A stretch of DNA of 64,000 bases from Planctomycetota bacterium (GCA_029552545.1 JAKPDO010000028.1:124001-188000), one strand, 5' to 3'. Shown: positions 53,658-63,529, counted from the first letter of the stretch. The notes: a model not told the origin generated them from the letters alone. Made by a program: numbers and translations.

Positions 53658-54609
53658 CTTTTGTGTCCATCTCGGCTTTTGGCCGGTTCCGGCTTCGTGT
53701 TACATACATCGATTCCGGCTTGGCAACCATTACGATAGTTCCCGGAGGGACAGACTCCCGAATCCATACGTTTCCGCCGATGACCGCTCCCCGGCCGATT
53801 GTAATATCTCCGAGAATCGTTGCCTCTGCATACACCGTTACATCATCTTCCAGCGTCGGATGACGTTTTCGTCCGCGTATCAGCCGTCCTCTTTCGTCTT
53901 TTGGAAAGCTTAAGGCGCCGAGTGTAACGCCCTGATACAGCTTGACATTCTCCCCGATAATTGAGGTTTCTCCAATGACTACGCCGGTCCCATGGTCAAT
54001 AAAAAAACGCTTCCCGATGGTTGCGCCGGGATGAATATCAATTCCGGTTCGGCTGTGGGCCCATTCTGAAATGATGCGGGGAATCAGCGGAATCTGCATT
54101 TGGTACAGTTCGTGAGCAATCCGATGGGCGGAAATGGCTGTAATAAACGGATAACTAATCACAATTTCTTCAAGAGACTGTGCGGCCGGGTCCCCGTCAT
54201 AGGCGGCCTGAACGTCGGTTTTCAGGATGTTCCGTATCTCCGGAAGACGGGTCAGAAGGCGGTCCGTACATTCCAGGGCCAGACGCGGACAATCGCAGGT
54301 CGGACAATCCGTCAGACGGCAGTTATGCCGCAAGGCCCGCTCAATCTGTTCCGACAGTTCACGCCGGACCGCCAGCAGCAATTCATGCACCACAGAAAAA
54401 ACCGTGGGACGCTTGACGGTTCGTTTGCCGGTATAGCCGGGAAAAAGAATCTCAAACAGAAGTTCAACCACATGGATAATCCGCTCCCGAACCGGCAGAT
54501 TTTTTATGTCGATAAAGTTAATACCGGAATCGTCTTCATAGGTTTTGACGATTTGTTCGGCAACTGCATCATAATTAAAAAAAGGTTCCGCTTCCATGAG
54601 TTCGTTCAC
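53644..54609 (-). CDS. cysE: Serine O-acetyltransferase
   Basis: Acetylates serine to O-acetylserine, the substrate of cysteine synthase. The C-terminal left-handed beta helix shows hexapeptide repeats: [42 protein letters not shown] and [21 protein letters not shown], with the catalytic histidine in FIDHGTG. At 321 residues it has an N-terminal extension compared with E. coli CysE (273), as in EpsC-type members. The start overlaps the cysK stop by 4 bp (ATGA). Confidence 0.95.
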   Translation of the reverse strand: MNELMEAEPFFNYDAVAEQIVKTYEDDSGINFIDIKNLPVRERIIHVVELLFEILFPGYTGKRTVKRPTVFSVVHELLLAVRRELSEQIERALRHNCRLTDCPTCDCPRLALECTDRLLTRLPEIRNILKTDVQAAYDGDPAAQSLEEIVISYPFITAISAHRIAHELYQMQIPLIPRIISEWAHSRTGIDIHPGATIGKRFFIDHGTGVVIGETSIIGENVKLYQGVTLGALSFPKDERGRLIRGRKRHPTLEDDVTVYAEATILGDITIGRGAVIGGNVWIRESVPPGTIVMVAKPESMYVTRSRNRPKAEMDTKDEHN

Positions 54610-55532
54610 AGCTGAGCATACAAATCGGTGGAAAGATACCGTTCTCCGGTATCACACATGATAAAGACTATTGTTTTGCCGGCATTGTCCTTTTGCTTGG
54701 ACAACTCGACGGCCGCATGGCACGCCGCGCCGGCACTGATGCCGCCTAAAATGCCTTCCACTCGAGCCATCATACGTGAGGCGGCAAAGGCCTGCTCATT
54801 GGTTACCGTAATAACCTGATCATAGATTTTTGTATTCAGAACATCCGGAACAAATCCTGCTCCAATCCCCTGAATCTTATGCGGGCCGGGCTTGCCGCCG
54901 GAAAGAACAGGGGAATCAGCCGGCTCAACGGCAATCACTCTCAAATTCGGATTTCTCTTTTTGAGCACTTCGCCGCATCCGGTAATTGTCCCGCCGGTCC
55001 CGACGCCGGATACCAGAATATCCACTTTGCCACCGGTATCCTCCCAGATTTCCTCTGCCGTCGTCCGGCGATGAATGTCCGGGTTGGCCGGATTTTGGAA
55101 CTGCTGAAGAATCAGAGAATTCGGAATTGTCTCTTTCAGGCGTTTGGCTTCCTGAATGGCTCCGGACATCCCTAAAGATGCCGGCGTCAGAACAATCTGG
55201 GCTCCGAGCATCGCCAGCAGCTTCCGACGTTCGATACTCATCGATTCCGGCATAGTCAGAATAAGTTTATAGCCGCGAGCGGCACAGACAAAAGCCAAAC
55301 CAATCCCGGTATTTCCGCTGGTCGGCTCAATCAGAGTAGTGTCTTTGTTTAGAAGCCCTTTTTCCTCCGCCGCCTGAATCATCGATACGGCAATCCTGTC
55401 TTTCACGCTGTGACATGGGTTAAAAGACTCCATCTTGGCTAAAACTGTACCGTACGGCCCGACCATTCGATTTAATCGAACAAGGGGCGTTCGACCGACT
55501 GTTTGCGTAATGTCTTCATAAATTCGGCCCAT
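54606..55532 (-). CDS. cysK: Cysteine synthase A
   Basis: PLP enzyme joining O-acetylserine and sulfide to cysteine. The PLP lysine is in [16 protein letters not shown], and [19 protein letters not shown] and [16 protein letters not shown] bind substrate and PLP phosphate. ATG 55532 is used, with GGTAAGG upstream; a GTG three codons earlier is in frame. It overlaps cysE by 4 bp, fitting the CysK-CysE partnership, and follows the Rrf2 regulator gene. Confidence 0.96.
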   Translation of the reverse strand: MGRIYEDITQTVGRTPLVRLNRMVGPYGTVLAKMESFNPCHSVKDRIAVSMIQAAEEKGLLNKDTTLIEPTSGNTGIGLAFVCAARGYKLILTMPESMSIERRKLLAMLGAQIVLTPASLGMSGAIQEAKRLKETIPNSLILQQFQNPANPDIHRRTTAEEIWEDTGGKVDILVSGVGTGGTITGCGEVLKKRNPNLRVIAVEPADSPVLSGGKPGPHKIQGIGAGFVPDVLNTKIYDQVITVTNEQAFAASRMMARVEGILGGISAGAACHAAVELSKQKDNAGKTIVFIMCDTGERYLSTDLYAQL

Positions 55533-55556
55533 AAATTGCACCTTACCCGGCAGAAG

Positions 55557-55994
55557 TTAGATTTGGAAGTTCTTGGCGTCCTTGTCCTGGCCTGTCTGGT
55601 CGATTAAATCCTTGAGTGTTCTGGAGGCCAAAACTTTGCTGATAGCACTCTGAATCTCATTCCAGATTTGGCGCGTGGCACAATCCGTACATTGAGGTGT
55701 AAATTGAGAATGCTTCAGACAATCTACAGAGGAAATCGGGCCTTCGAGTGTAACAAAAATATCCCTTAAAAGAATCTCCTGCGGCGGTTTAGCCAGCATA
55801 TAGCCGCCCCTTGGTCCCCGAACACTTCGTACGAGACCAGCGCTTTTCAGCATAGCAATCAATTGTTCGAGGTATTTGTTGGAAATGTCTTCTCGGTCGG
55901 CAATGGACTTAATTTGCAGAGGTCTCTTGCCGTACTCGAGGGCCAATTCGAGCATGGCCCGGATTCCATACCTTGTACGCGATGACAGCTTCAT
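55557..55994 (-). CDS. Rrf2-family transcriptional regulator (CymR/IscR-like)
   Basis: 145 residues. The winged helix-turn-helix motif lies at about residues 28-65 (IKSIADREDISNKYLEQLIAMLKSAGLVRSVRGPRGGYMLA), a hallmark of the family. Three cysteines follow as C-x9-C-x2-C (DCLKHSQFTPQCTDC), where IscR binds a 2Fe-2S cluster through a differently spaced trio. It probably senses Fe-S or cysteine status and controls the downstream cysK-cysE-nadA-nifU-nifS genes and itself. GGAG precedes the start. Confidence 0.92.
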   Translation of the reverse strand: MKLSSRTRYGIRAMLELALEYGKRPLQIKSIADREDISNKYLEQLIAMLKSAGLVRSVRGPRGGYMLAKPPQEILLRDIFVTLEGPISSVDCLKHSQFTPQCTDCATRQIWNEIQSAISKVLASRTLKDLIDQTGQDKDAKNFQI

Positions 55995-56017
55995 AACAAT
56001 CTCCTCTATTTCACAGT

Positions 56018-56046
56018 ATTATAGTAGTTTTATTCTATATACACAA
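56018..56046 (-). promoter_or_regulatory. Promoter of the Rrf2-cysK-cysE-nadA-nifU-nifS operon
   Basis: A perfect minus-strand TATAAT (complement at 56018-56023) follows TTGTGT (complement at 56041-56046) by 17 bp. The leader to ATG 55994 is short, about 20 nt. No clear Rrf2 palindrome was found by eye. Confidence 0.65.
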
Positions 56047-56211
56047 AAATCTTTGGTTTTGTGCGATAAAAAAATACAATATTCTGAATTGTCCATCAAG
56101 AATTAGACCAATTACTGAAAATAATGGATATGTTTATACCATTTTTGCCTTTGCTTTCTTTTTTTGCTGTTTTCAAAATGAAATGGGTATATAAAATAAG
56201 AAGGAATTTCT

Positions 56212-56997
56212 ATGAAGAAAAAAATGAAAATCGCAACATATAATGCAAACTCCATCCGCAGCAGAATAGAACTGCTGAAGACATGGTTGGGCAAGCATAA
56301 GCCGGATATCCTTTGTATACAGGAAACCAAGGTTCAGGATGATGAATTTCCCCTCGAAGCTTTCAGAGATACCCGATATGAAGTCGTTTTTCGGGGACAA
56401 AAAAAATACAATGGAGTAGCCATTTTCAGCCGTTTTCCGCTTGAGGAAATTGAAGTTGACCTCCCCAATGACCCCGTACAGGAAGCTCGTTTTCTTAAAG
56501 CAAAGGCAGGAAAGATTATCGTTTTAAACACGTATATCCCTCAAGGACAGGAAGTCGATTCAGACAAGTTTCAGTATAAATTAGAATATTTCCGCCTATT
56601 AAAATCTTATTTTTCGTCTCGTTTTGACCCTCAAAAGGATTTCGTCCTTTGGTGCGGCGACCTAAATGCAGCCAGAGAGCCCATAGACGTATATGATCCG
56701 GAAGGATTGTGGGGGCATGTTTGTTATTGCAAAGAAGTCAAAGAGTCGTTCGAAGATGTAATGAAATGGGGATTTATCGATTTATTCCGTCAATTTCATC
56801 CTGAAGGCGGACACTATACATTCTGGGACTATCGTATCCCGAATTCCTTCCAACGAAAATTGGGTTGGCGGCTGGATTATATCTTAGCCACGGAACCTCT
56901 CGCCAAGACTTGCCGAGACTGCTGGATTGATTTGGAAGCAAGACAGGCGGAAAAACCGAGCGATCATACCTTTTTGGTTGCCGAATTCATTTTGTAA
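56212..56997 (+). CDS. xthA: Exodeoxyribonuclease III / AP endonuclease
   Basis: Cuts DNA 5' of abasic sites and trims 3' ends in base excision repair. The EEP-fold motifs are present: ATYNANSIRSR with N, CIQETKVQD with the metal glutamate, WCGDLNAAREPIDVYDP with the D-x-N pair, GWRLDYILA, and the final PSDHTFLVAEF with the catalytic aspartate-histidine. Length 261 is normal. AAGGAA precedes the start. The gene and its flanks (56.0-57.2 kb) are visibly more AT-rich than their neighbours, which could reflect expression or transfer. Confidence 0.95.
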   Translation: MKKKMKIATYNANSIRSRIELLKTWLGKHKPDILCIQETKVQDDEFPLEAFRDTRYEVVFRGQKKYNGVAIFSRFPLEEIEVDLPNDPVQEARFLKAKAGKIIVLNTYIPQGQEVDSDKFQYKLEYFRLLKSYFSSRFDPQKDFVLWCGDLNAAREPIDVYDPEGLWGHVCYCKEVKESFEDVMKWGFIDLFRQFHPEGGHYTFWDYRIPNSFQRKLGWRLDYILATEPLAKTCRDCWIDLEARQAEKPSDHTFLVAEFIL

Positions 56998-57166
56998 AGA
57001 CCGAAAAAACCGCCTATTGCAAGAACTGTTAAAACAGGTTATTTTGAGAGCAACCATATAAACCTGAAAAACAGTAAGACGATATAATTAGTAGTGGAAA
57101 CCCAAAAACATTTTAATCAAGATTGATATTGTCTTTTTCTTGTTGAGAGACTGAAAAATAAGAAAT

Positions 57167-58711
57167 ATGATACCTCCAACAATCTCCTATGAGGAGTTTC
57201 AGCATCTAATTGCTCGGCGGTCGGGTGCTTTGTTTCGTGCATCCGGATTTTTAGTCGCCCATGGGCAAAGCCCGCAAATCCTCACCCGTCCGCTTTTGGG
57301 GGAATTGTTGTTCCAATCGACCCAGCTTGAGGAACTTCTGGACGCCTACGGTGCCCGAAACAACTCAAAATGGGAACGGTTTCGTTCGCTGATTGCCGCC
57401 ATCAAGCTGTTTTCGTATGTCAGTTATGAACTTCTGCACATTCAGCACAGCATTCCGGCTTATCGCCTTCTTGATATTGGTGAAGATTTTGAAAAACATA
57501 CGGTAGATGCGATTGCCTTTACGGAATCCATTCTTGTTGAAGCCACCCGTCGACTTCTCGATGAAGCCAGAACTCTCCATCTGCCGGTCCCGGAAGTGGA
57601 CTTACCGGAGGAGTATTACAGCGAAAAACTGCCGCCCGGACGGCTGCCTCATGACCTGAGCGCCCGAAAAATCGATGCGGTTTCACAGACTATTTCTATG
57701 CTGGCCACTTCTTTCCTGAATCTGTCGGCAGAGTGCAAACAATCTCTTCCGAAGGAATCGATGAAGGCCGATGCGCAGTTATGCGATTATATCGGCCCCC
57801 TGCGAGAGGATAAACTTCGTTCTTTTGAACTTCGCTTTCACAATCTTCAGTCGCTTTATGATACCTATGTTTCCACTACGGAAACGGAAGGGATAGACCC
57901 TGAGATTCCGGTGCTCCGAGGCCATATCAGCGTTGTGCTTCATCTGTTGAGAACCGCCAGAGACTTTGCTCATTATATCGAACGACACGCCGGCCCTTTC
58001 CGAGTGCCCCTGCCGCCCGGCCGAAAACGTCTGGTGGAGCCGGAAGTTTTATTGCAGGTCATGCTGAATTATTCGATTCATTTTGTTGTTCAGTATCTCA
58101 GCAGTGCCGAGAATCTGTGCCGCATGATGCTTCAGCGCTATACGGAAATCGGCAGCATTGAAGTACCGGTACCGCCCTATCGCGGTTTTCATGTCCGACC
58201 GTCCACACTGATTGCCAACATTGTCCTCCATTACGGAAGCGAAGTCACAATGGAACTGGACGGCAAAACCTATGACGCCAAGGCCCCGCTTCATTTATTC
58301 CGAGCCAATGAAGAAATCAATGCTCACAAGCGGCGGGACATTGCCAATGAAATCATTCGAATGAATCTGCTGCCGGATGCACCGCAAGAAGATGTTCCTT
58401 CACTGATCCGTTCCGTCCTGATGACTCTGTCTGAATATAATAAACTGATTATTTACGAAAAACCGCTTCATATTGAAGCGCCGAAAAACACCCAAAACGT
58501 CCCGCTGCTGAAACTGGTAATGGATGAAATTGTCCGGCTGCAGGCGGCCGGAAAAATCGACATATTTACTGATACAAAAGTCCGCTTTATCGGGGACAAA
58601 CGCGTGCTGGCGGACATCGAACGGCTGGCCAAACACGGGTACGGAGAGGATTTGTTCGGGAACAATATCCCTCTTCCGGAAGGCTTGGAATATCTTCGCT
58701 ACTGCCGCTAA
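57167..58711 (+). CDS. Large protein with an internal HPr-like domain
   Basis: 514 residues, no signal peptide or membrane helix. Residues 1-325 are mostly helical and not recognised. Residues about 333-415 resemble the phosphocarrier HPr: GFHVRPSTLIANIVLHYGSEV (340-360) matches GLHARPAxxLVxxAxxFxSDI with the active-site H342 and R344, then MELDGKTYDAKAPLHLF matches the strand before HPr Ser46. The serine site reads AKAPL, so the regulatory serine is missing. The ribosome site is weak (AAGA). No PTS genes are nearby. It probably receives or signals through a histidine phosphate, but this is inference. Confidence 0.65.
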   Translation: MIPPTISYEEFQHLIARRSGALFRASGFLVAHGQSPQILTRPLLGELLFQSTQLEELLDAYGARNNSKWERFRSLIAAIKLFSYVSYELLHIQHSIPAYRLLDIGEDFEKHTVDAIAFTESILVEATRRLLDEARTLHLPVPEVDLPEEYYSEKLPPGRLPHDLSARKIDAVSQTISMLATSFLNLSAECKQSLPKESMKADAQLCDYIGPLREDKLRSFELRFHNLQSLYDTYVSTTETEGIDPEIPVLRGHISVVLHLLRTARDFAHYIERHAGPFRVPLPPGRKRLVEPEVLLQVMLNYSIHFVVQYLSSAENLCRMMLQRYTEIGSIEVPVPPYRGFHVRPSTLIANIVLHYGSEVTMELDGKTYDAKAPLHLFRANEEINAHKRRDIANEIIRMNLLPDAPQEDVPSLIRSVLMTLSEYNKLIIYEKPLHIEAPKNTQNVPLLKLVMDEIVRLQAAGKIDIFTDTKVRFIGDKRVLADIERLAKHGYGEDLFGNNIPLPEGLEYLRYCR

Positions 58712-58718
58712 AAAGGCT

Positions 58719-59864
58719 TTATCCTGCTGATTCAGCCGGCTTCTCCGAAGCAGATTTATCTGCCGCCGGCACCTCCGAAGCCGCCGGAGCGGCGGGTTTA
58801 TCCTCGATTAAATCCTGCAGAGGCCGAATCATTTCCTGGGCCTTATAAGAAGGGATTATATACACCCAGCCGTCATGTTTGGCTGTGAATGATTCGGCGG
58901 TATCCCGAGCCAAAAACAGCGCCTCCCGTTCACGGAGTTTTTCTTCGGACTCTGCTTCCTGCTGTACCTGGGGTTCCGGTCCCGTATAACGGGCAGACAG
59001 CCGAATGTAATATTTGCCGTCCTGCTCAGCCAGACGAACGGTGTAAACCAGATAATTTTTCACTTCACAAACATAGGTGTTCGAAAACTTCAGGTCCGGC
59101 AATTTGGAGGCAGCGGAAACATCATCCGCCCGCAGATAGGTCAAGGCGGAGAAGGTTGTTTTGGCATTGGCCTGCCGAATCTGTTTGCCTTCCGGGAGAG
59201 GGTCCAAAACCAGATCAGATGAATCCGGCTGAGCCGTCAATGTATAAGTCCGCTGATTCGGGTCGGTTACAGACACCCGGAGAATCTTCTCTCGCTCCGC
59301 CTGAAGAATCTGAGCGTCAATATAATCCATTGCCCGGGTAGAGATATAGGGCTCATCCGCCAGGCGATAGACGTTAGGACTTTTCATAAGGCGAACCGCA
59401 CTGACCGGGCGTGACTGTTCTCCTTCCGTTTTGGATTCAGAAACCAGCAGGCCGGTAATGAGTTTCTGGTCAGCCCCCAGAAACTCCACATGCCAGCGTG
59501 CCGTATCCTCCGTGACTCCGATTTGTGCATGATTGGCGGGATTGGACGTAATGAGGGCATCCGACGTAATCCGAATATCCAGACAGTCTGAAATCAGTGA
59601 ATTCACTTTGCTTACACTGGCCGGATAGCCGTCTTTTTCTCGGACTGTAAAGGCCTTGTCGCTTCGGTCCAGATGAATCGGCCCGTCTGCACTTTTCGCA
59701 CCGATGACAATCGTCTGAATCCGATCAATATCCAGCCCTTCAATCAGCGGAAAAATCGTGACTTTCGGCGGGGTATAATTTCGACTCAATCGAGACGAAA
59801 GCATGGCCCCCGCCGCCGCCAAAACCGCTACTATTGCCAAAATCGCAACTTTTTTATCGTTCAT
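58719..59864 (-). CDS. DUF4340-type membrane-anchored protein of the ABC operon
   Basis: 381 residues with an N-terminal signal-anchor helix (about 6-23) and a repeated beta-rich domain of the DUF4340 type (IQTIVIGAKSADGPIHLDRSDKAFTV; ILRVSVTDPNQRTYTL). The tail is rich in alanine, proline and glutamate. DUF4340 proteins commonly follow GldG-like genes in ABC transporter operons, as here: it is the last of four genes. Periplasmic, function unknown. It is convergent with the HPr-like gene, 7 bp apart. Confidence 0.8.
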   Translation of the reverse strand: MNDKKVAILAIVAVLAAAGAMLSSRLSRNYTPPKVTIFPLIEGLDIDRIQTIVIGAKSADGPIHLDRSDKAFTVREKDGYPASVSKVNSLISDCLDIRITSDALITSNPANHAQIGVTEDTARWHVEFLGADQKLITGLLVSESKTEGEQSRPVSAVRLMKSPNVYRLADEPYISTRAMDYIDAQILQAEREKILRVSVTDPNQRTYTLTAQPDSSDLVLDPLPEGKQIRQANAKTTFSALTYLRADDVSAASKLPDLKFSNTYVCEVKNYLVYTVRLAEQDGKYYIRLSARYTGPEPQVQQEAESEEKLREREALFLARDTAESFTAKHDGWVYIIPSYKAQEMIRPLQDLIEDKPAAPAASEVPAADKSASEKPAESAG

Positions 59865-59903
59865 CGCTGTTGACTCCCTGTCAGATTCTTTTTCAGGCCG
59901 GAG

Positions 59904-61913
59904 TTAAGGTTCTCTCATATGCTGAATCGAATATCTGCGTTTGACCGCTCGATATACAGCCAGCACCACCGCCGCCGTCAGCACTGCCAGCGGGCCGGGT
60001 AGGGTGCAGAAATTCCGGATGCGGTTTTTCAGGGCCTCTTTATCCGCCACTTTCTTCATTTTCACATCCCGAAGACGCATTTCCGCTTCGTGCAGTTTCA
60101 ATTCGATTTCCTTCTTTTCTTCCAGAATCGTCTTGTTGATCAGCTCCTTTTCTTTGGATTCGAGCGCCCGCAGTTTTTCATTTAACTGGCTTTCAAACCC
60201 TTTGATTTCCGCCATAATTCGAGTTTCTTCTTCTGCGGTTTTTTCCTCCGCCTCTTTCTCGATCTGATCGACGCGGGTAAAGGGCCGCTTGTAACCGCCG
60301 CGGGAACGCAGCCGAATCAAATCCGTAGAACCGGACAATTCCTCCAGAGCATTCAACACAAAGGCCGCATTATTCCCGACGACAGCCAGCCCGAAGATTG
60401 TTTCCTGATAAGCCAGCACATCACTGAGAAAATCCACATCGGCCACCACGACAACGGCGGCGGGCTGGCGGGCCTCGGATAAATGCTCCGCAGCGGGTTT
60501 GGTCTCTTCCGAGGAAGCGTCCTTATTCTCATCCTTGTTTTCTTCCTTATTGTCTTCTTTTCCCTCTTCTTTTTTCTCTTCCTTCGGAGGTCCGTCCGGA
60601 AACGCCGAACGGAAGGTGCCGGTCACCCGGTAAGCCAGTACCTGTTCCTCGGTTCCGTCCCGGAATCGCCGCAGAATATCCGCATAATCCGGCACCCGAA
60701 GATCAAAAGGACTTGAAATGGTCCAGGTATTGCCCTGCTTGGTTGTCATCATCAGAGGAATGTATTCCATATCCGCCGGCAGATTTGCCGCATCTTTCTT
60801 CTTCTTTAGAACACCGGGGAACCAGAAGGTCACCTCGTTTAAGGAGGCGGTCATAGGAACATCTTTGTTAAAACAGCCGTACGATGCCGTCAATTTCTGA
60901 TAAGGAAGAATCTTCATCGGACGTTCGTTCGGCGAGGGAGAACCGATTCCTGCCAGCACGCGGTCACCCGCAAATGTATTGGCCGGCATCTCCAATCCCC
61001 AGGCCGACAGCAAATCATCGAGGGAGGAAGCCGCCTTGTGTTCCATTCCGTACTGCATCATTGCCGGGTCCGGCCTGTCCACCACGGAGAATGGATCCAG
61101 AGCAATCACCGCACGTCCGCCCTTCAGGATATACTGGTCAATGGCATAGCGGGTCTTGGCCGGAAGGTCTTTGGGGTGAATCACCAGCAGCAAGTCCACA
61201 TCCCGAATTTCCTCGGTATCCGTCGGGATGGAACGCACGTCGGCATACAATTCTTTCAGCTGCCGCACCAGCCCCCAGGGCCCGCGCGGCCTCTGCCCCT
61301 GCATCCGCATCATTGCTGCCATGTAGCCGGACATGTCATCTCCCATCACGGGAAGTGAGCTGAGAATGCCCACACGCGTTTTCGGCGGATTGACAGCGGT
61401 ATCAATCAGATAGGTAATGTCATATTCAATAAAATTCTCCCGGTCGGGGCTGAAAAACGGGATTGTCTTGGTCACCCCCAGCTCCGTCTGAACAACCAGA
61501 CCAAAGAAGAAGCTTTCTTCTTCTGTAATGGAGAACCGCTTCAAACCATATCGAATAGCCGCCAGCTCTTCCTGCGAATAAGGCCGCGGGTCCACAATCT
61601 CCAGTTTAATTTTTCCGTTCGAATGCAGGACATATTCCTCCAGAAGAGCCCGGACATATTCATAATAGGCATTGAAAAAGCGGATTTGGTCCGGCGCACT
61701 GAGGGTCGCGGTCTTGGTGTAGTAAAGCCGAAGCGTCAGGGGCTGCTGAAGCGCCTGCAGAATGTTCCTGGTCCCTTCAGAAAGGGTGTACAGTTTTTCC
61801 TGCGTCACATCGATCCGCCAGCTTCCGAACAACCGCTGCACAATCTGAATCGCGGAGACCGAAATTATCAGAATCAACAATACGACAACAATCAGACGTA
61901 CGGTTCGATTCAT
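59904..61913 (-). CDS. GldG-like ABC transporter auxiliary protein
   Basis: 669 residues. The N-terminal transmembrane helix (LIVVVLLILIISVSAIQIV) is followed by a periplasmic domain like that of gliding protein GldG (ABC_transp_aux family): LTLRLYYTKTATLSAPDQIRFFNAYYEYVRALLEEY and KGGRAVIALDPFSV. A highly charged KEE/KDE repeat (about residues 435-475) and a coiled coil near the C-terminus precede a final transmembrane helix (LPGPLAVLTAAVVLAVYRAV). The start shares one base with the permease stop (TGATG). Confidence 0.85.
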   Translation of the reverse strand: MNRTVRLIVVVLLILIISVSAIQIVQRLFGSWRIDVTQEKLYTLSEGTRNILQALQQPLTLRLYYTKTATLSAPDQIRFFNAYYEYVRALLEEYVLHSNGKIKLEIVDPRPYSQEELAAIRYGLKRFSITEEESFFFGLVVQTELGVTKTIPFFSPDRENFIEYDITYLIDTAVNPPKTRVGILSSLPVMGDDMSGYMAAMMRMQGQRPRGPWGLVRQLKELYADVRSIPTDTEEIRDVDLLLVIHPKDLPAKTRYAIDQYILKGGRAVIALDPFSVVDRPDPAMMQYGMEHKAASSLDDLLSAWGLEMPANTFAGDRVLAGIGSPSPNERPMKILPYQKLTASYGCFNKDVPMTASLNEVTFWFPGVLKKKKDAANLPADMEYIPLMMTTKQGNTWTISSPFDLRVPDYADILRRFRDGTEEQVLAYRVTGTFRSAFPDGPPKEEKKEEGKEDNKEENKDENKDASSEETKPAAEHLSEARQPAAVVVVADVDFLSDVLAYQETIFGLAVVGNNAAFVLNALEELSGSTDLIRLRSRGGYKRPFTRVDQIEKEAEEKTAEEETRIMAEIKGFESQLNEKLRALESKEKELINKTILEEKKEIELKLHEAEMRLRDVKMKKVADKEALKNRIRNFCTLPGPLAVLTAAVVLAVYRAVKRRYSIQHMREP

Positions 61914-62644
61914 CAGTTCGCCTTCCTTTCTTCCAGAACATACATCGAGGCATAAATCCAGGCCGCGATGAGAATCACAAAGTAAGCAATATCCTTCACG
62001 GAAAGAATTCCCCGCTGAATGGCATCAAACCGGATTTGGAAACTGAGTGATTCAATCAGGGAAAGCACCGGTGCCGGCAGAGTGCCCGACAGGTATTCGA
62101 GGGTTGAGGGCATTCCGGCATAAACGAGAATCCCGCAGGCCGCCACGGAAAGAATGAAACTGATGACCTGGTTTTTTGTCAGAGCGGAAAAGAACGCTCC
62201 AATTGCCAAAAAGCCGCCGGCCATTAAAAAGGCCCCCAGATATCCGGCCGCAATCAGACCCGGGTCCGGGCTGCCCAGATAAAAGACCGCTGCCGGCATC
62301 GGAAAGGTCAAAAGAAGAGCAATTCCCAGAAAGGCCCACGCGGCAAAAAACTTGCCCAAGACCGCCTGCGGAACTGTAATCGGCAGCGTCAAAAGCAGTT
62401 CAATCGAGCCGGTCCGACGCTCTTCCGCCCACAGCCGCATCGCCGTAGAAGGAACCATAAAAACAAACAGCAGCGGCAGCATCTTAAAAAAGAGATTTAA
62501 ATCCGCCTGCCTTAATTCAAAAAATCCCTCCCGAAACGGCAGATAACCTGCAAAGAACAGAAACACCACCAGAAAAACATATGCAACGGGAGTCGAAAAA
62601 TATCCTTTTAATTCTCGCTTGAAGACTGCCCAAAAGCCGTTCAT
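61913..62644 (-). CDS. ABC-2 type permease (GldF-like)
   Basis: 243 residues with six predicted hydrophobic helices. The N-terminus FKRELKGYFSTPVAYVFLVVFLF and the segment MRLWAEERRTGSIELLLTLPIT are typical of ABC-2/GldF permeases. With the ATPase encoded upstream it would form the transporter. The substrate is unknown; gliding is only one known role for this operon type. Confidence 0.88.
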   Translation of the reverse strand: MNGFWAVFKRELKGYFSTPVAYVFLVVFLFFAGYLPFREGFFELRQADLNLFFKMLPLLFVFMVPSTAMRLWAEERRTGSIELLLTLPITVPQAVLGKFFAAWAFLGIALLLTFPMPAAVFYLGSPDPGLIAAGYLGAFLMAGGFLAIGAFFSALTKNQVISFILSVAACGILVYAGMPSTLEYLSGTLPAPVLSLIESLSFQIRFDAIQRGILSVKDIAYFVILIAAWIYASMYVLEERKAN

Positions 62645-62684
62645 TGCCTGACTCCTTAGCTTCTTCGTTCAAACCCTGCGGCCG

Positions 62685-63407
62685 TTAAGCCGTCTTTTTC
62701 CCTAACGTAATCTTCCGGAAGACCTCTTCGAGAGTCCCCTGATAATCCGTCTGCAGCTTCTGAGGCGTAGAGTCGGCCAGAATCCGCCCGCGGGCAATGA
62801 TAATCGCCCGGGTACAGATTTGCTCGACTTCCTCCAAAATATGGGTTGAAATGATAATGGCTTTTTCTTTCGCCATCTTCAAAATCAGTTCACGCACTTC
62901 ATGCTTCTGGTTGGGGTCCAGCCCGTCCGTCGGCTCATCCAGAATTAAGACAGGCGGATTGTGAATCAGGGCCTGAGCCAGTCCTACCCTTCGCTTATAT
63001 CCTTTGGAGAGTGTGTCAATGGTCTGATGATACACTGTACCGATGGAACAGAGCGGGATAATACGGTCAAGGGCCTCCCGACGGGCCGCTCCCTTGAGCC
63101 CTCGTGCGTCACAGACAAAATTCAGAAAGCCCGCTACCGTCATTTCCGGATAGGCCGGTGCATTTTCCGCCAGGTATCCTATGGAGCGCCGCACCTGTAA
63201 GGGCTGCTGGACAATATCATACCCGCAGACCTTTGCCGTACCGCTGTCAGGAGGCAGAAAACAAGCCAGCATTTTCATTGCCGTGCTTTTGCCCGCGCCA
63301 TTCGGTCCCAAAAAGCCGAGAATATCCCCCTTCTGAACCTGAAATGAAATCCCATCGACTGCCACAATCGGTCCGAACCTGCGGGTCAATTTTTGTACTT
63401 CAATCAT
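62685..63407 (-). CDS. ABC transporter ATP-binding protein (GldA-like)
   Basis: 240 residues. Walker A GPNGAGKST at residues 34-42, the Q-loop region near YLAENAPAYPEM, the signature LSKGYKRRVGLAQAL and Walker B VLILDEPTDGLDP are all present. It is the first gene of the ATPase-permease-auxiliary-DUF4340 operon, 40 bp before the permease. GldA-like ATPases of this class pair with ABC-2 permeases. Confidence 0.93.
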   Translation of the reverse strand: MIEVQKLTRRFGPIVAVDGISFQVQKGDILGFLGPNGAGKSTAMKMLACFLPPDSGTAKVCGYDIVQQPLQVRRSIGYLAENAPAYPEMTVAGFLNFVCDARGLKGAARREALDRIIPLCSIGTVYHQTIDTLSKGYKRRVGLAQALIHNPPVLILDEPTDGLDPNQKHEVRELILKMAKEKAIIISTHILEEVEQICTRAIIIARGRILADSTPQKLQTDYQGTLEEVFRKITLGKKTA

Positions 63408-63501
63408 CCCTTATACTCCCGTTTTTCAGTTGATCAATCAGAATGGAGCCCGCCGCAGTCAAGCCCTCCAGGAATCGGGCCCTGTTCACATGAGTTTTTC
63501 T

Positions 63502-63529
63502 TTTTTACAATTTTGAGAAAAAATGTCAA
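63502..63529 (-). promoter_or_regulatory. Candidate promoter of the Gld-type ABC operon
   Basis: A perfect minus-strand TTGACA (complement at 63524-63529) is followed after 16 bp by TAAAAA (4 of 6). The leader to ATG 63407 would be about 90 nt. AT-rich context lowers confidence. Confidence 0.45.

Noticed and set aside
58719-63407. A gliding-motility locus
   Set aside because: GldA/F/G-like proteins also occur in non-gliding bacteria, and no other gliding genes are here. Only the ABC transporter type is claimed.
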